From: Uranotaenia lowii
Taxonomy: Eukaryota; Arthropoda; Insecta; Diptera; Culicidae
Length of the DNA: 64,000 nt
Reading direction: 5' to 3'
NCBI RefSeq assembly: GCF_029784155.1
Contig: NC_073693.1
Location: 358,871,825-358,935,824, forward strand
The position numbers and the translations under genes are program-made. This document shows, one piece after another, positions 36,595 through 50,500 of the stretch (the stretch's first letter is position 1; each line of letters opens with the position of its first letter). The notes beneath the pieces were generated by a model. It did not search any database, was not told the DNA's origin, and saw only the letters and a list, made by a program, of their open reading frames with translations.

Positions 36595-37918
36595 ATGACG
36601 ACTTTTACTAGAACGTTCTTGAAAAAAATTCTTCGATTTGATCCCTTCGGCGATCAACTTAGGGACTTGGATAAACTCAATTGTGTAATAGGTTAGGAAT
36701 TTAGGAAACAACTTCGATGTTGATTGGTTTTATTATGTTTACCTCATAATCGTTACAGGACTTAAGCTCAATACACCCCGGAAAGTGAAGCTGTTCAAAA
36801 CAACTTTTAGCATCATGATTTTCCTGTGGTTTGCCTTCGCCCATCGATTGTATGTGGTTGCTTCGAAGCATTGGGGATTCATTTACACCGTAACCACAAC
36901 CATGGTTCTGGTCGCCATTTTCTCCGCTACTCTGCGAGCATACGGATTGCACCGGAAATACAAGTATCTCGTTCAACTGCGTCAAAATCTTCTCACATGC
37001 TCAGCATTTAACCGAGATGATCCTGAGGCACGGCGTTTGAGAACGGAGCATTTTCAAAATAATCAAAAATTTTGCTTGTTTATGGTGTGTACCGGATTCG
37101 TGACAATGTTGATTTGGAACATGACCGACTACCGTTGGACCGATCAGTATCAGATGGCATTTGATCTCAGTTTCTTGCATCCTCGGATGCAATCTGCACT
37201 GGACACGATTTTTGGTCTTTCGCTTATCGTTATAGCGTTTTATTTCTGGATTCCCTTTATCACGGTGAGAGTATTACTGCAGATTCTGAGGGCTGAATTT
37301 TTGATAATGAATAAATCGTTGGAGACTGTGCTAGTGAAACCCATCGCAGCAGGCCAACTTTATGGAAACCAGGCTTCTGGATCACAGCAATCCGCTGATA
37401 TTTACCACAATCAAACGTTTTGGAACAGCCTTCTTGATGAGCTGAAACGAATGATCGAACAGCATCGGCTTCTATTGGACATGGCTGAAAATGTTCGTCA
37501 GCTAACGAGCATCCAATTTTTGGCTGGTATGGGAGCCAGTGTTGCCATATCTTCGGTCTCGGTGTTTCTGTTCATGTCGATGAAGGGGGAAAGTGCTGCC
37601 GTAATAGCCATTTCCTCAATCGTTATGCTAGAGAATTACTACAACAGCGTTTTGGTAGAAGAAATCGAAGCGTGTCACTTCGCTACCGGTACAATAATTT
37701 TCAACCTGGAATGGCCGATGGTGCTGCGGTATGAGCGACAATTTTGTGATCAGTACCGGGATGCCAGAAAGATTCTGTTGATTGTTTTGATGCGAACTCG
37801 CAGGAAGTTGCACTTCAGTTGCGGTGGAATGTTTGAGATGTCGTTAGTATCATTTTTCCAGACCGTCAAGACTTGTTACACTATATTGATGTTTTTGCTT
37901 ACGAAATCAGAACATTGA
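36595..37918 (+). CDS. Odorant receptor (insect 7tm_6 family), two exons
   Basis: The protein is a ligand-binding subunit of the heteromeric odorant-gated channel that works with Orco in olfactory neuron membranes. Exon 1 is 36595-36691 and starts MTTFTRTFLKKILRF. A 67-bp phase-1 intron (36692-36758, GT...ACAG) follows, then exon 2 at 36759-37918. Joined length is 418 residues, typical for the family. Hydrophobic segments lie at about 47-66, 71-95, 136-153, 179-206, 286-306, 311-333 and 391-413. The last one contains SLVSFFQTVKTCYTILMFLL, the conserved 7tm_6 C-terminal region. No stops or frameshifts interrupt it. AATAAA follows at 38003. The start is chosen because exon 1 joins in frame and supplies the N-terminal cytoplasmic segment ahead of GLKLNTPRKVKLF. 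The family is clear; the subfamily is not assigned. No second receptor is seen nearby. Confidence 0.92.
36692..36758 (+). other. Intron 1 of the odorant receptor gene
   Basis: 67 bp, donor G|GTTAGG, acceptor CGTTACAG|GA, phase 1. The donor is slightly weak (GTTAGG), but the joined frame yields the expected family N-terminus, and the length is typical of insect introns. Confidence 0.8.
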
Positions 37919-38002
37919 AGAGAACTCATCCTATAAAGTTTTATGCACTGGTTTGTGAAGTTTACACCTAAAATATGGCACTTTCTACAAAATGTTAGAA
38001 CA

Positions 38003-38008
38003 AATAAA
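38003..38008 (+). terminator. Polyadenylation signal of the odorant receptor gene
   Basis: AATAAA lies 85 bases after the stop codon in an AT-rich 3' untranslated region. Confidence 0.6.
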
Positions 38009-38009
38009 G

Positions 38010-39053
38010 AAATGGCTTCAACCTGCTCAGATGTGTTATTCGAGTTTAAATGATATTTTTAAATTGCTACAGTTATTGTGTTGCCTTGAGAGACTAGTGA
38101 TTGATGCAAATTGACGAAGCTGGAAATAAATGCACCACATCAACATTTATGCCGGCTCAAATTTTTCAATACGAATACTACCATCAATCTTATCCGTATT
38201 TTTTTATTTATTTATAAACATTTAATTGGCAAGTGAATTAGTCTGAAGACTGTTGTCAACTCCTCCAGCCAGAGAATTTACAAATGTGATGTGCACGTGA
38301 CATCTTAGTATGTGTCTTCCACTTTTTGGAAGGCCCAAAATGTGTTGCAAAACGTGATAGAAATGTCTTAAAAAAATGAAGATAATTGCAAATTACATGA
38401 TTCCGTTAATTTAAAGTTTACCGAAATATTCAAGTTTTTTTTTCTATCTGATCGAATAATAAAGGTATTGCAAGATGAAGGCGATGCCTCGTTTGCCTAC
38501 AGCGAGAAAGGTATACTGCAAATTTGATTTCAATATTCCTAAAAACTCAACAAAAGTTATTGGTGAAGTTCGGCACACGATAAGTTACAGCTGTTTGAAT
38601 TTGGAGAACCAACTTTTTGTTCTACTGGTTTTTTTGTTTTAATGAGCCTTGAGTTAGACAATTTCAATGACCGGAAGCTCTAGAAAATTTTCTATGCGCT
38701 GGTTCATCTTTCGTTCGGCTAGTGATCATTTTTTCAGCATCAGGATATATTCCAATCATGGCATGATAATATTCGCACGTCATCGGTACAGAATTCGCAT
38801 TATGTATACCTGCACATGACTAGAGTTGAGTCAGTCATGTCATCTTTGGTGCAATTCAAATTTTGTCTCATTTCAGGCAGAGTTAGCACGAATTGGTAGC
38901 AATCAAAAGATTCCCTTCAATTCAAACACAGTATAAGAAAAGTTCAGATGCTGGTAAATATTTCGATAGCAACTTTCTATTTACTTCAGTGAGTGTCTTC
39001 GATTGATAAAGTATCGTTTTCCTCCCTTAAAATATCCGAGTTAGGTACCCAAG
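38010..39053. other. Unassigned AT-rich sequence
   Basis: Downstream of the receptor no further coding exon or repeat structure could be supported. Confidence 0.4.
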
Positions 39054-39055
39054 TA

Positions 39056-39952
39056 CCGTAATCCGGAGTAATATTGATCACTTTTTTAAATATTTCTCGG
39101 TTATTTTTTCTGTTAAGGGGAATGTGGCATGTTTCATATTTTTAAAATCAGTATTGGACTCCTCTGAACGTTAAAAATGGTTGCAGAAATTTATTAGACT
39201 ACTTTAAATTTGATAAAAAAAAATCGATTTCGTCTCTGTTTTGAATTTGATGCTTTAGGGTAACATTGATCAGTCCCTATTTTGACGGTTTTAACGAATT
39301 TTCTTGATCATAAGGGATACATAACACCTTTATAATATTAACAAATTCTAGTTTATCAATTTTATCATGCTTTTTAACGTTTTATTTGAAAAAACATTTA
39401 TAATCAAAAAAAGAACTATCATGTTGCATACATTTAGAGGCAAAAACTCAAATAATTGCTAAAAATTTTGAGCTACAAAATACAAATAAAATTTTACCTT
39501 CACACATTCCTCAAGGTCCTCCCAATATTTTCATTTTAATTTCTTTTTCAATGTTAACCACTTGATAGGGTTTCTATCCATTTGTGCAATACGGGCTTAC
39601 TCTTGGAAAATGTAATTTTTTTTTAAATATAAAATAAATCTCTAAATGACAATAAAAATAGCACTTTAACTACAAACATACAAAGAAAAAAAGTAGTTCT
39701 TTCACATCCAACAACCCGTTTGCTTCTAAATGCTTTTTGGTTTCATCAGGAGAGCTGTTTGTTTGTAAGCTCGGAAAAATAGATATTTTAAGATTTTGAA
39801 ATTAATTTTTTACTATCAGAAAAAAAATTTCAAATACAAACTAAATTTTGGCTATTTGGTACTCAATTAATAGGCAAATGTAGAAAACAGACTGACTATA
39901 GACTGAGTTATTGATTATAATGAGCAAAAATTATTGTTACCCCGTTTTGCGG
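39056..39952. mobile_element. Probable TA-flanked TIR element (897 bp)
   Basis: The ends CCGTAATCCGGAGTAATA (39056) and, on the minus strand, CCGCAAAACGGGGTAACA (39952) agree at about 70 percent and are flanked by TA. ggagtaatattgatca at 39065 is echoed by gggtaacattgatca at 39258. The motif resembles the ggggtaattatgaaca motif of the element at 9821-12453. Non-coding. Confidence 0.5.
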
Positions 39953-40499
39953 TAACACAGATTAAGCCAACTAGCATTGGGAAGTTTCATTATGGCATTT
40001 TTTGTACAGCTCGTTACATGACTGTTTTATAACAGTCATGTAAAATGCTTAAATTTTATTTTCGATCATTTTTTTCAGGTAGTTTTGAAAACGCTAATAA
40101 AGCCTTTACTAAACACACTGTTTAAGTGGTTTAGAAAGAGTGTTGAATGCTCTATTAAAACTACAACTAAACACTAACATACAAGTTTGCTCCAAGCTTT
40201 CTTTTGCGTGTTTCAGAATAGCACTAAGTGCTAGATTATTACAGCGCCATAAAACTTAGTTGCTGTTTTCGATCATGATGTCAACACAGGACACGCTAAG
40301 GATAGATTGCACACATTTGAATTGGAATTCCCATTTTACACATTTTTGATAAATTATGTTTGTTGTTTTTGAGTAAAATGATATAATATGCGTCAGCTTC
40401 GAGCGGATTCCGTCACTGTTGTTCCTTTGATCTCTTGAATTTCAAAATCATCATTTTTCGAATCTGTGAACATTTGAGCAGTTCCTGTTGCAGGTAACC

Positions 40500-41150
40500 T
40501 CGGGTCAGAAGAATTTGAAGACGCCTCTGTGGGTGGAAAAAATGGTGCGTGAAAAACAAAAACTTGTTTGCTTATGGCGTGGCTGTGCGAGTGAAAAGCC
40601 ATCAAGGTTGATGAGGGAAATTCTATTCCTTTCTTGGTTTGATTGTAACAAGTATGAGCAAAATGGTTGGTTTCTGAAGCCCAGAATCAAGAAGGTTGAG
40701 TTTGAGCGCTACAACTAAAACGAATAACAGAAAACTTGTCTAGGTGAATATTTCTGGCACTGATACAGAACAAAACTTAGCGTATAATTATGTTCCAGAG
40801 GAAAATTCTTAGATGACGTTGAAATACTTGAGGAGGATGATCTGTTTGACAAACCCCATGATGCAGATGATCCGCTAAGCAAGAAACATCTGGTATCGAT
40901 TTTACGATAGTTGATCAGTAGGTGAGTTTGATTAGTTTTTCAAGAGAACGAACTTACTATGGTTAGTTTAGAAAAGAATATTCTTTAGGAAATTTCTACT
41001 TGTTATTATCGGATTGAGAAGATATCGAGAATGATGTAAATCAAGGTGAGGCCTCGAAGATTTCGAGAATCGGAATAAGATTACTGAAATTCGTGACACG
41101 CAAACAACGGATGAATTTCAATTATTTCTTGGTGAGCTTGTTCCACTTTA
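40500..41150 (+). pseudogene. Possible decayed coding sequence, unrecognised
   Basis: Three nearby patches on the plus strand look coding-like. 40488-40717 includes MREILFLSWFDCNKYEQNGW. 40805-40910 includes LDDVEILEEDDLFDKPHD and DDPLSKKHLVSI. 41060-41145 includes EIRDTQTTDEFQLFLGEL. They lie in different frames and are separated by stops, so a broken gene or transposase is possible. No family is recognised, and chance cannot be excluded. Confidence 0.25.
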
Positions 41151-41261
41151 CATTCATTTAAACTTGAAATTGCTTTTCCGGAATCGGTTTTGAAAATATC
41201 TATTGATTTCGGGTGTTTCAAATCTATACACACATCGATTTGTGGTGTACCATTAAAACGG

Positions 41262-41345
41262 GCTTGTGATATAGCTCAGTTGGCAAGTCGGTTGCTTCCT
41301 GATCCGATGTCCGTGAGTTCGAGCCCAAGAGTAAACATCGATCAT
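41262..41345 (+). mobile_element. tRNA-derived SINE head
   Basis: TGATATAGCTCAGTTGGCAA is a strong D-arm/A-box match and GAGTTCGAGCCC a B box, followed by SINE body. The acceptor arms do not pair. The layout resembles abundant mosquito tRNA SINEs. Confidence 0.75.
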
Positions 41346-41376
41346 AGTTGTACCTGATAAGTTTTTCAATGACAAA

Positions 41377-41603
41377 AACATCCAACTATAAATATAATAG
41401 GCTCAACTACAAACTGTAGATTGACCTTACTCAATCAACAATAAATATAATGGAATCAACTGTCATGGTATAATTGATTCAACTTTAAACATATGATAGA
41501 CTCAACTTGAATTGTATGATTGATTTCAGGCATTGAACTATAACCTGCTGATTGCCCTAACGCATTCAACTATGAATATAACAGATTCAACCATTGCACA
41601 GTG
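41377..41603. repeat. Degenerate short tandem repeat (caactataaatataa / gattcaact)
   Basis: Imperfect copies of a roughly 25-40-bp phrase with caactataaatataatNg and gattcaact follow the SINE head and may be its expanded tail. Confidence 0.45.
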
Positions 41604-43794
41604 GTTCAGAAATTAAATTTAGCAGGAAACAATTATTAGCGTCTTCCCCTTAAGTTTTACGCAATTGATGTTTTTGATAAATTTTCACAACAACTGAGAT
41701 CCGAAAGTTGTTTTCTAACTGTGATAAGATAGAGGCCTACATTGTAGTAAAACATTGTAAAACAAAATAATTCATGAAACTTAGTCGTATACACCACACA
41801 TCTATCTCTTGAACTGAAAATTTTAGGACAACTTGTTTTCATGATGTTAAGGTGGTCCTATAAAAATCAGATTTTTCTTAATATTTTCTCATGGTGATAC
41901 TTTATCAAAACCATTTATTAAGCATCTCGTGTTTCCAATATAAATATGGGGACGCCCCCAAAATAGATAAGCCATTTTTTTTGCTGCATTAAATCTACGC
42001 TCTAATTACATTCTTACAGTGAAAAGAGAAGAGCTTAATACTGATCTGATAAAAACATGACATTTACAAAATAGTACCATGCAATATGGCCATATGACAT
42101 CTCTAACTATGATTTATGCAAAAAAAAACTAGTGATATCTAAAATTTTGCCAAAATTTCAGCCTCTATTCCTACCATAATCAATTGAATTTTATGAAAAT
42201 ATTGCAAGTGGAAAAGAAATATACTGGCTACACTTATAACAAAATTATTTTCACAAAACTGCTAGAGATGTTAACAGAAAAAATGCACTCACGTATGCTA
42301 AACAGAGGTCCGTTCATGTGCATATTGTTTTCAGACTCCTATCTATCGAAATATGGGAGAAAAAGAGTATTTTTCTTAGCATGCGCATTTAGCTCGACTC
42401 TCCCCTACTATTGATTTTGTTTTTTTTTAATGTTGCATTTCGAGTTCGATGATTTAAGGTGGATGTGAGTAGTCAAACAAGCTAAGCTAAGCTTAGACAC
42501 AGAGCACGAATCTGACTTAGCATCGAGATTTCGAACCTCTTCTTTGAGTGTATGAAGGGTATACCATAATTTGCTTTTAACACTTAAAGCAGTTGTAATT
42601 GTTGCTTGAGTGCTGGAATTCAGGTCGAAGACAAAATTCTTAGCGGGGTTCAAACCTCATATCGCCTCAAGCAAAATTTTGATTTCGATTCATGTGTCGG
42701 AAAATACCTAAATAAGTAAATTATTGAAAACCATGCTAAATCATAAGAAGGTTCGCTAGTTTCAATTTGAAAATGCTTTTTGGCCAAGTAAAAAAGGTTT
42801 AAAACTAATTATAAGTTGTCGGTGATAGGCATTTTTGAGGTGATTTCACATCTAAAACTTTGTTACCCGAAACGAAGCCAGATTGTCAACTCGTTTTCTG
42901 ATCTGCAATATGAAAATTTTAACACATTCAGCTGTCATTTCCGTAGCGCATAGCGCGGGAACTGTATGTGATTCACCCGCTCTCCCAAAAAATATCGCCT
43001 ATATGTGACCATTTGCGAGCCGACGAACGACTGATAATCGCAAAATATGCGAAACGTGAACTTTTGATTCGCAATTTCACCACACCAAAGCAGGAGGTGA
43101 TGACACTCTTCTTGCTGCCATATTGCCTCCACCACCGCCTACTGCCACCGACTGACTGTTTGATGGGCTATGAAAACTATTGCTTGACATTACCATTTGT
43201 CCGGATGTTCGTTCGTGAGCGCCATCTCTCTACGTGTCGTCAGCCTACTGCGGCGTGAAAATTCTCTGCATACACACCTCCGCCGCCGGTTAGGGGTCCG
43301 GGCTATTTTATGCCCGGCAACCCGTTTCGCGCCGTTTTCGGTTGGCAGTTCGGGCGCCGCGTGATTGGAATGTCATCGCCCATTTTGCGTGATGGCGTCC
43401 GCTGCCGCGATTTGTTCGAATTCACAATGACAAAAAGGGGCCTGGGGGGAAATGTGCTGAAGAAAAAGAAGGAAAACCGAAAGGGACATTTTCCCCATTT
43501 TATTTTCATGGCATGTCGCTGGACTTCGCTGTTGCTGGGCCTTTTCGGCAATTGTCGTTCCCGCCCGGAAAAAGATTGAAGGCCCAAGGGCCAGAGCCGA
43601 AATTTGAAAATAATTTGATGTTACGAGGCCTCCGCCAGTCAGTCAGTAGGATGTAAGGTTGGATTTCTTCCGCTGAATGTATGTATGCATATGTGGGGAC
43701 AATCTGCACCATCCGACGAAATGGGAATTTGTAATCATGAAGCGTCATTTGAACACTGGCTTTGATGCCGTTAAATCGATTGGGAGATAGCGAA
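41604..43794. other. Unassigned sequence up to the assembly gap
   Basis: No gene is identified. A short relative of the (GCTAA)n-tailed retroelement end lies at 42432-42495. The part from about 42,930 to 43,790 is distinctly more GC-rich, with overlapping open frames on both strands, and could be exonic or conserved non-coding DNA. No domain is recognised. Confidence 0.4.
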
Positions 43795-44294
43795 NNNNNN
43801 NNNNNNNNNNNNNNNNNNNNNNNNNNNNNNNNNNNNNNNNNNNNNNNNNNNNNNNNNNNNNNNNNNNNNNNNNNNNNNNNNNNNNNNNNNNNNNNNNNNN
43901 NNNNNNNNNNNNNNNNNNNNNNNNNNNNNNNNNNNNNNNNNNNNNNNNNNNNNNNNNNNNNNNNNNNNNNNNNNNNNNNNNNNNNNNNNNNNNNNNNNNN
44001 NNNNNNNNNNNNNNNNNNNNNNNNNNNNNNNNNNNNNNNNNNNNNNNNNNNNNNNNNNNNNNNNNNNNNNNNNNNNNNNNNNNNNNNNNNNNNNNNNNNN
44101 NNNNNNNNNNNNNNNNNNNNNNNNNNNNNNNNNNNNNNNNNNNNNNNNNNNNNNNNNNNNNNNNNNNNNNNNNNNNNNNNNNNNNNNNNNNNNNNNNNNN
44201 NNNNNNNNNNNNNNNNNNNNNNNNNNNNNNNNNNNNNNNNNNNNNNNNNNNNNNNNNNNNNNNNNNNNNNNNNNNNNNNNNNNNNNNNNNNNNN
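43795..44294. other. Assembly gap (500 N)
   Basis: Exactly 500 N. The round number suggests a placeholder and not a measured length. Any open frame across it is meaningless. Confidence 0.99.
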
Positions 44295-44352
44295 GTAAGT
44301 ATAACTAGGAGTAAGTATAACTTGAAGGTAAGTATAACTTGAAGGTAAGTAT
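44295..44352 (+). repeat. 17-bp tandem repeat at the gap edge
   Basis: About four units of gtaagtataacttgaag (one ends actagga, one actttgtg) begin at the first base after the gap. The array therefore probably continues into the unassembled part. Confidence 0.85.
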
Positions 44353-44532
44353 AACTTTGTGGAAGGATAATAATAATTTTAGGCTTTCTAATTTCAGGAA
44401 CTCTAGCTTCTAATCTAGTTTACAACCGATGTGAAATGTCTTGAAGAGACGTCAAAATCTCATATGTCGCGACGCTGAAGAATCCGCAACACCGATGAAG
44501 CGTCGCCGCAAACTCCAGTGCAACCAGTTTCC

Positions 44533-47500
44533 AATGACAAAAATGACAAAAATGACAAAAATGACAAAAATGACAAAAATGACAAAAATGACAAAAATGA
44601 CAAAAATGACAAAAATGACAAAAATGACAAAAATGACAAAAATGACAAAAATGACAAAAATGACAAAAATGACAAAAATGACAAAAATGACAAAAATGAC
44701 AAAAATGACAAAAATGACAAAAATGACAAAAATGACAAAAATGACAAAAATGACAAAAATGACAAAAATGACAAAAATGACAAAAATGACAAAAATGACA
44801 AAAATGACAAAAATGACAAAAATGACAAAAATGACAAAAATGACAAAAATGACAAAAATGACAAAAATGACAAAATGACAAAAATGACAAAAATGACAAA
44901 AATGACAAAAATGACAAAAATGACAAAAATGACAAAAATGACAAAAATGACAAAAATGACAAAAATGACAAAAATGACAAAAATGACAAAAATGACAAAA
45001 ATGACAAAAATGACAAAAATGACAAAAATGACAAAAATGACAAAAATGACAAAAATGACAAAAATGACAAAAATGACAAAAATGACAAAAATGACAAAAA
45101 ATGACAAAAATGACAAAAATGACAAAAATGACAAAAATGACAAAAATGACAAAAATGACAAAATGACAAAAATGACAAAAATGACAAAAATGACAAAAAT
45201 GACAAAAATGACAAAAATGACAAAAATGACAAAAATGACAAAAATGACAAAAATGACAAAAATGACAAAAATGACAAAAATGACAAAAATGACAAAAATG
45301 ACAAAAATGACAAAAATGACAAAAATGACAAAAATGACAAAAATGACAAAAATGACAAAAATGACAAAAATGACAAAAATGACAAAAATGACAAAAATGA
45401 CAAAAATGACAAAAATGACAAAAATGACAAAAATGACAAAAATGACAAAAATGACAAAAATGACAAAAATGACAAAAATGACAAAAATGACAAAAATGAC
45501 AAAAATGACAAAAATGACAAAAATGACAAAATGACAAAAATGACAAAAATGACAAAAATGACAAAAATGACAAAAATGACAAAAATGACAAAAATGACAA
45601 AAATGACAAAAATGACAAAAATGACAAAAATGACAAAAATGACAAAAATGACAAAAATGACAAAAATGACAAAAATGACAAAAATGACAAAAATGACAAA
45701 AATGACAAAAATGACAAAAATGACAAAAATGACAAAAATGACAAAAATGACAAAAATGACAAAAATGACAAAAATGACAAAAATGACAAAAATGACAAAA
45801 ATGACAAAAATGACAAAAATGACAAAAATGACAAAAATGACAAAAATGACAAAAATGACAAAAATGACAAAAATGACAAAAATGACAAAAATGACAAAAA
45901 TGACAAAAATGACAAAAATGACAAAAATGACAAAAATGACAAAAATGACAAAAATGACAAAAATGACAAAAATGACAAAAATGACAAAAATGACAAAAAT
46001 GACAAAAATGACAAAAATGACAAAAATGACAAAAATGACAAAAATGACAAAAATGACAAAAATGACAAAAATGACAAAAATGACAAAAATGACAAAAATG
46101 ACAAAAATGACAAAAATGACAAAAATGACAAAAATGACAAAAATGACAAAAATGACAAAAATGACAAAAATGACAAAAATGACAAAAATGACAAAAATGA
46201 CAAAAATGACAAAAATGACAAAAATGACAAAAATGACAAAAATGACAAAAATGACAAAAATGACAAAAATGACAAAAATGACAAAAATGACAAAAATGAC
46301 AAAAATGACAAAAATGACAAAAATGACAAAAATGACAAAAATGACAAAAATGACAAAAATGACAAAAATGACAAAAATGACAAAAATGACAAAAATGACA
46401 AAAATGACAAAAATGACAAAAATGACAAAAATGACAAAAATGACAAAAATGACAAAAATGACAAAAATGACAAAAATGACAAAAATGACAAAAATGACAA
46501 AAATGACAAAAATGACAAAAATGACAAAAATGACAAAAATGACAAAAATGACAAAAATGACAAAAATGACAAAAATGACAAAAATGACAAAAATGACAAA
46601 AATGACAAAAATGACAAAAATGACAAAAATGACAAAAATGACAAAAATGACAAAAATGACAAAAATGACAAAAATGACAAAAATGACAAAAATGACAAAA
46701 ATGACAAAAATGACAAAAATGACAAAAATGACAAAAATGACAAAAATGACAAAAATGACAAAAATGACAAAAATGACAAAAATGACAAAAATGACAAAAA
46801 TGACAAAAATGACAAAAATGACAAAAATGACAAAAATGACAAAAATGACAAAAATGACAAAAATGACAAAAATGACAAAAATGACAAAAATGACAAAAAT
46901 GACAAAAATGACAAAAATGACAAAAATGACAAAAATGACAAAAATGACAAAAATGACAAAAATGACAAAAATGACAAAAATGACAAAAATGACAAAAATG
47001 ACAAAAATGACAAAAATGACAAAAATGACAAAAATGACAAAAATGACAAAAATGACAAAAATGACAAAAATGACAAAAATGACAAAAATGACAAAAATGA
47101 CAAAAATGACAAAAATGACAAAAATGACAAAAATGACAAAAATGACAAAAATGACAAAAATGACAAAAATGACAAAAATGACAAAAATGACAAAAATGAC
47201 AAAAATGACAAAAATGACAAAAATGACAAAAATGACAAAAATGACAAAAATGACAAAAATGACAAAAATGACAAAAATGACAAAAATGACAAAAATGACA
47301 AAAATGACAAAAATGACAAAAATGACAAAAATGACAAAAATGACAAAAATGACAAAAATGACAAAAATGACAAAAATGACAAAAATGACAAAAATGACAA
47401 AAATGACAAAAATGACAAAAATGACAAAAATGACAAAAATGACAAAAATGACAAAAATGACAAAAATGACAAAAATGACAAAAATGACAAAAATGACAAA

Positions 47501-50500
47501 AATGACAAAAATGACAAAAATGACAAAAATGACAAAAATGACAAAAATGACAAAAATGACAAAAATGACAAAAATGACAAAAATGACAAAAATGACAAAA
47601 ATGACAAAAATGACAAAAATGACAAAAATGACAAAAATGACAAAAATGACAAAAATGACAAAAATGACAAAAATGACAAAAATGACAAAAATGACAAAAA
47701 TGACAAAAATGACAAAAATGACAAAAATGACAAAAATGACAAAAATGACAAAAATGACAAAAATGACAAAAATGACAAAAATGACAAAAATGACAAAAAT
47801 GACAAAAATGACAAAAATGACAAAAATGACAAAAATGACAAAAATGACAAAAATGACAAAAATGACAAAAATGACAAAAATGACAAAAATGACAAAAATG
47901 ACAAAAATGACAAAAATGACAAAAATGACAAAAATGACAAAAATGACAAAAATGACAAAAATGACAAAAATGACAAAAATGACAAAAATGACAAAAATGA
48001 CAAAAATGACAAAAATGACAAAAATGACAAAAATGACAAAAATGACAAAAATGACAAAAATGACAAAAATGACAAAAATGACAAAAATGACAAAAATGAC
48101 AAAAATGACAAAAATGACAAAAATGACAAAAATGACAAAAATGACAAAAATGACAAAAATGACAAAAATGACAAAAATGACAAAAATGACAAAAATGACA
48201 AAAATGACAAAAATGACAAAAATGACAAAAATGACAAAAATGACAAAAATGACAAAAATGACAAAAATGACAAAAATGACAAAAATGACAAAAATGACAA
48301 AAATGACAAAAATGACAAAAATGACAAAAATGACAAAAATGACAAAAATGACAAAAATGACAAAAATGACAAAAATGACAAAAATGACAAAAATGACAAA
48401 AATGACAAAAATGACAAAAATGACAAAAATGACAAAAATGACAAAAATGACAAAAATGACAAAAATGACAAAAATGACAAAAATGACAAAAATGACAAAA
48501 ATGACAAAAATGACAAAAATGACAAAAATGACAAAAATGACAAAAATGACAAAAATGACAAAAATGACAAAAATGACAAAAATGACAAAAATGACAAAAA
48601 TGACAAAAATGACAAAAATGACAAAAATGACAAAAATGACAAAAATGACAAAAATGACAAAAATGACAAAAATGACAAAAATGACAAAAATGACAAAAAT
48701 GACAAAAATGACAAAAATGACAAAAATGACAAAAATGACAAAAATGACAAAAATGACAAAAATGACAAAAATGACAAAAATGACAAAAATGACAAAAATG
48801 ACAAAAATGACAAAAATGACAAAAATGACAAAAATGACAAAAATGACAAAAATGACAAAAATGACAAAAATGACAAAAATGACAAAAATGACAAAAATGA
48901 CAAAAATGACAAAAATGACAAAAATGACAAAAATGACAAAAATGACAAAAATGACAAAAATGACAAAAATGACAAAAATGACAAAAATGACAAAAATGAC
49001 AAAAATGACAAAAATGACAAAAATGACAAAAATGACAAAAATGACAAAAATGACAAAAATGACAAAAATGACAAAAATGACAAAAATGACAAAAATGACA
49101 AAAATGACAAAAATGACAAAAATGACAAAAATGACAAAAATGACAAAAATGACAAAAATGACAAAAATGACAAAAATGACAAAAATGACAAAAATGACAA
49201 AAATGACAAAAATGACAAAAATGACAAAAATGACAAAAATGACAAAAATGACAAAAATGACAAAAATGACAAAAATGACAAAAATGACAAAAATGACAAA
49301 AATGACAAAAATGACAAAAATGACAAAAATGACAAAAATGACAAAAATGACAAAAATGACAAAAATGACAAAAATGACAAAAATGACAAAAATGACAAAA
49401 ATGACAAAAATGACAAAAATGACAAAAATGACAAAAATGACAAAAATGACAAAAATGACAAAAATGACAAAAATGACAAAAATGACAAAAATGACAAAAA
49501 TGACAAAAATGACAAAAATGACAAAAATGACAAAAATGACAAAAATGACAAAAATGACAAAAATGACAAAAATGACAAAAATGACAAAAATGACAAAAAT
49601 GACAAAAATGACAAAAATGACAAAAATGACAAAAATGACAAAAATGACAAAAATGACAAAAATGACAAAAATGACAAAAATGACAAAAATGACAAAAATG
49701 ACAAAAATGACAAAAATGACAAAAATGACAAAAATGACAAAAATGACAAAAATGACAAAAATGACAAAAATGACAAAAATGACAAAAATGACAAAAATGA
49801 CAAAAATGACAAAAATGACAAAAATGACAAAAATGACAAAAATGACAAAAATGACAAAAATGACAAAAATGACAAAAATGACAAAAATGACAAAAATGAC
49901 AAAAATGACAAAAATGACAAAAATGACAAAAATGACAAAAATGACAAAAATGACAAAAATGACAAAAATGACAAAAATGACAAAAATGACAAAAATGACA
50001 AAAATGACAAAAATGACAAAAATGACAAAAATGACAAAAATGACAAAAATGACAAAAATGACAAAAATGACAAAAATGACAAAAATGACAAAAATGACAA
50101 AAATGACAAAAATGACAAAAATGACAAAAATGACAAAAATGACAAAAATGACAAAAATGACAAAAATGACAAAAATGACAAAAATGACAAAAATGACAAA
50201 AATGACAAAAATGACAAAAATGACAAAAATGACAAAAATGACAAAAATGACAAAAATGACAAAAATGACAAAAATGACAAAAATGACAAAAATGACAAAA
50301 ATGACAAAAATGACAAAAATGACAAAAATGACAAAAATGACAAAAATGACAAAAATGACAAAAATGACAAAAATGACAAAAATGACAAAAATGACAAAAA
50401 TGACAAAAATGACAAAAATGACAAAAATGACAAAAATGACAAAAATGACAAAAATGACAAAAATGACAAAAATGACAAAAATGACAAAAATGACAAAAAT

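Noticed and set aside
36785..37918. Single-exon receptor starting at a GTG
   Set aside because: GTG is not a normal start in insects. A first exon at 36595-36691 joins in frame with a standard short intron and gives the expected length.
43762..44298. Open frame spanning the run of N
   Set aside because: It consists of unknown bases and is an artefact of the gap.
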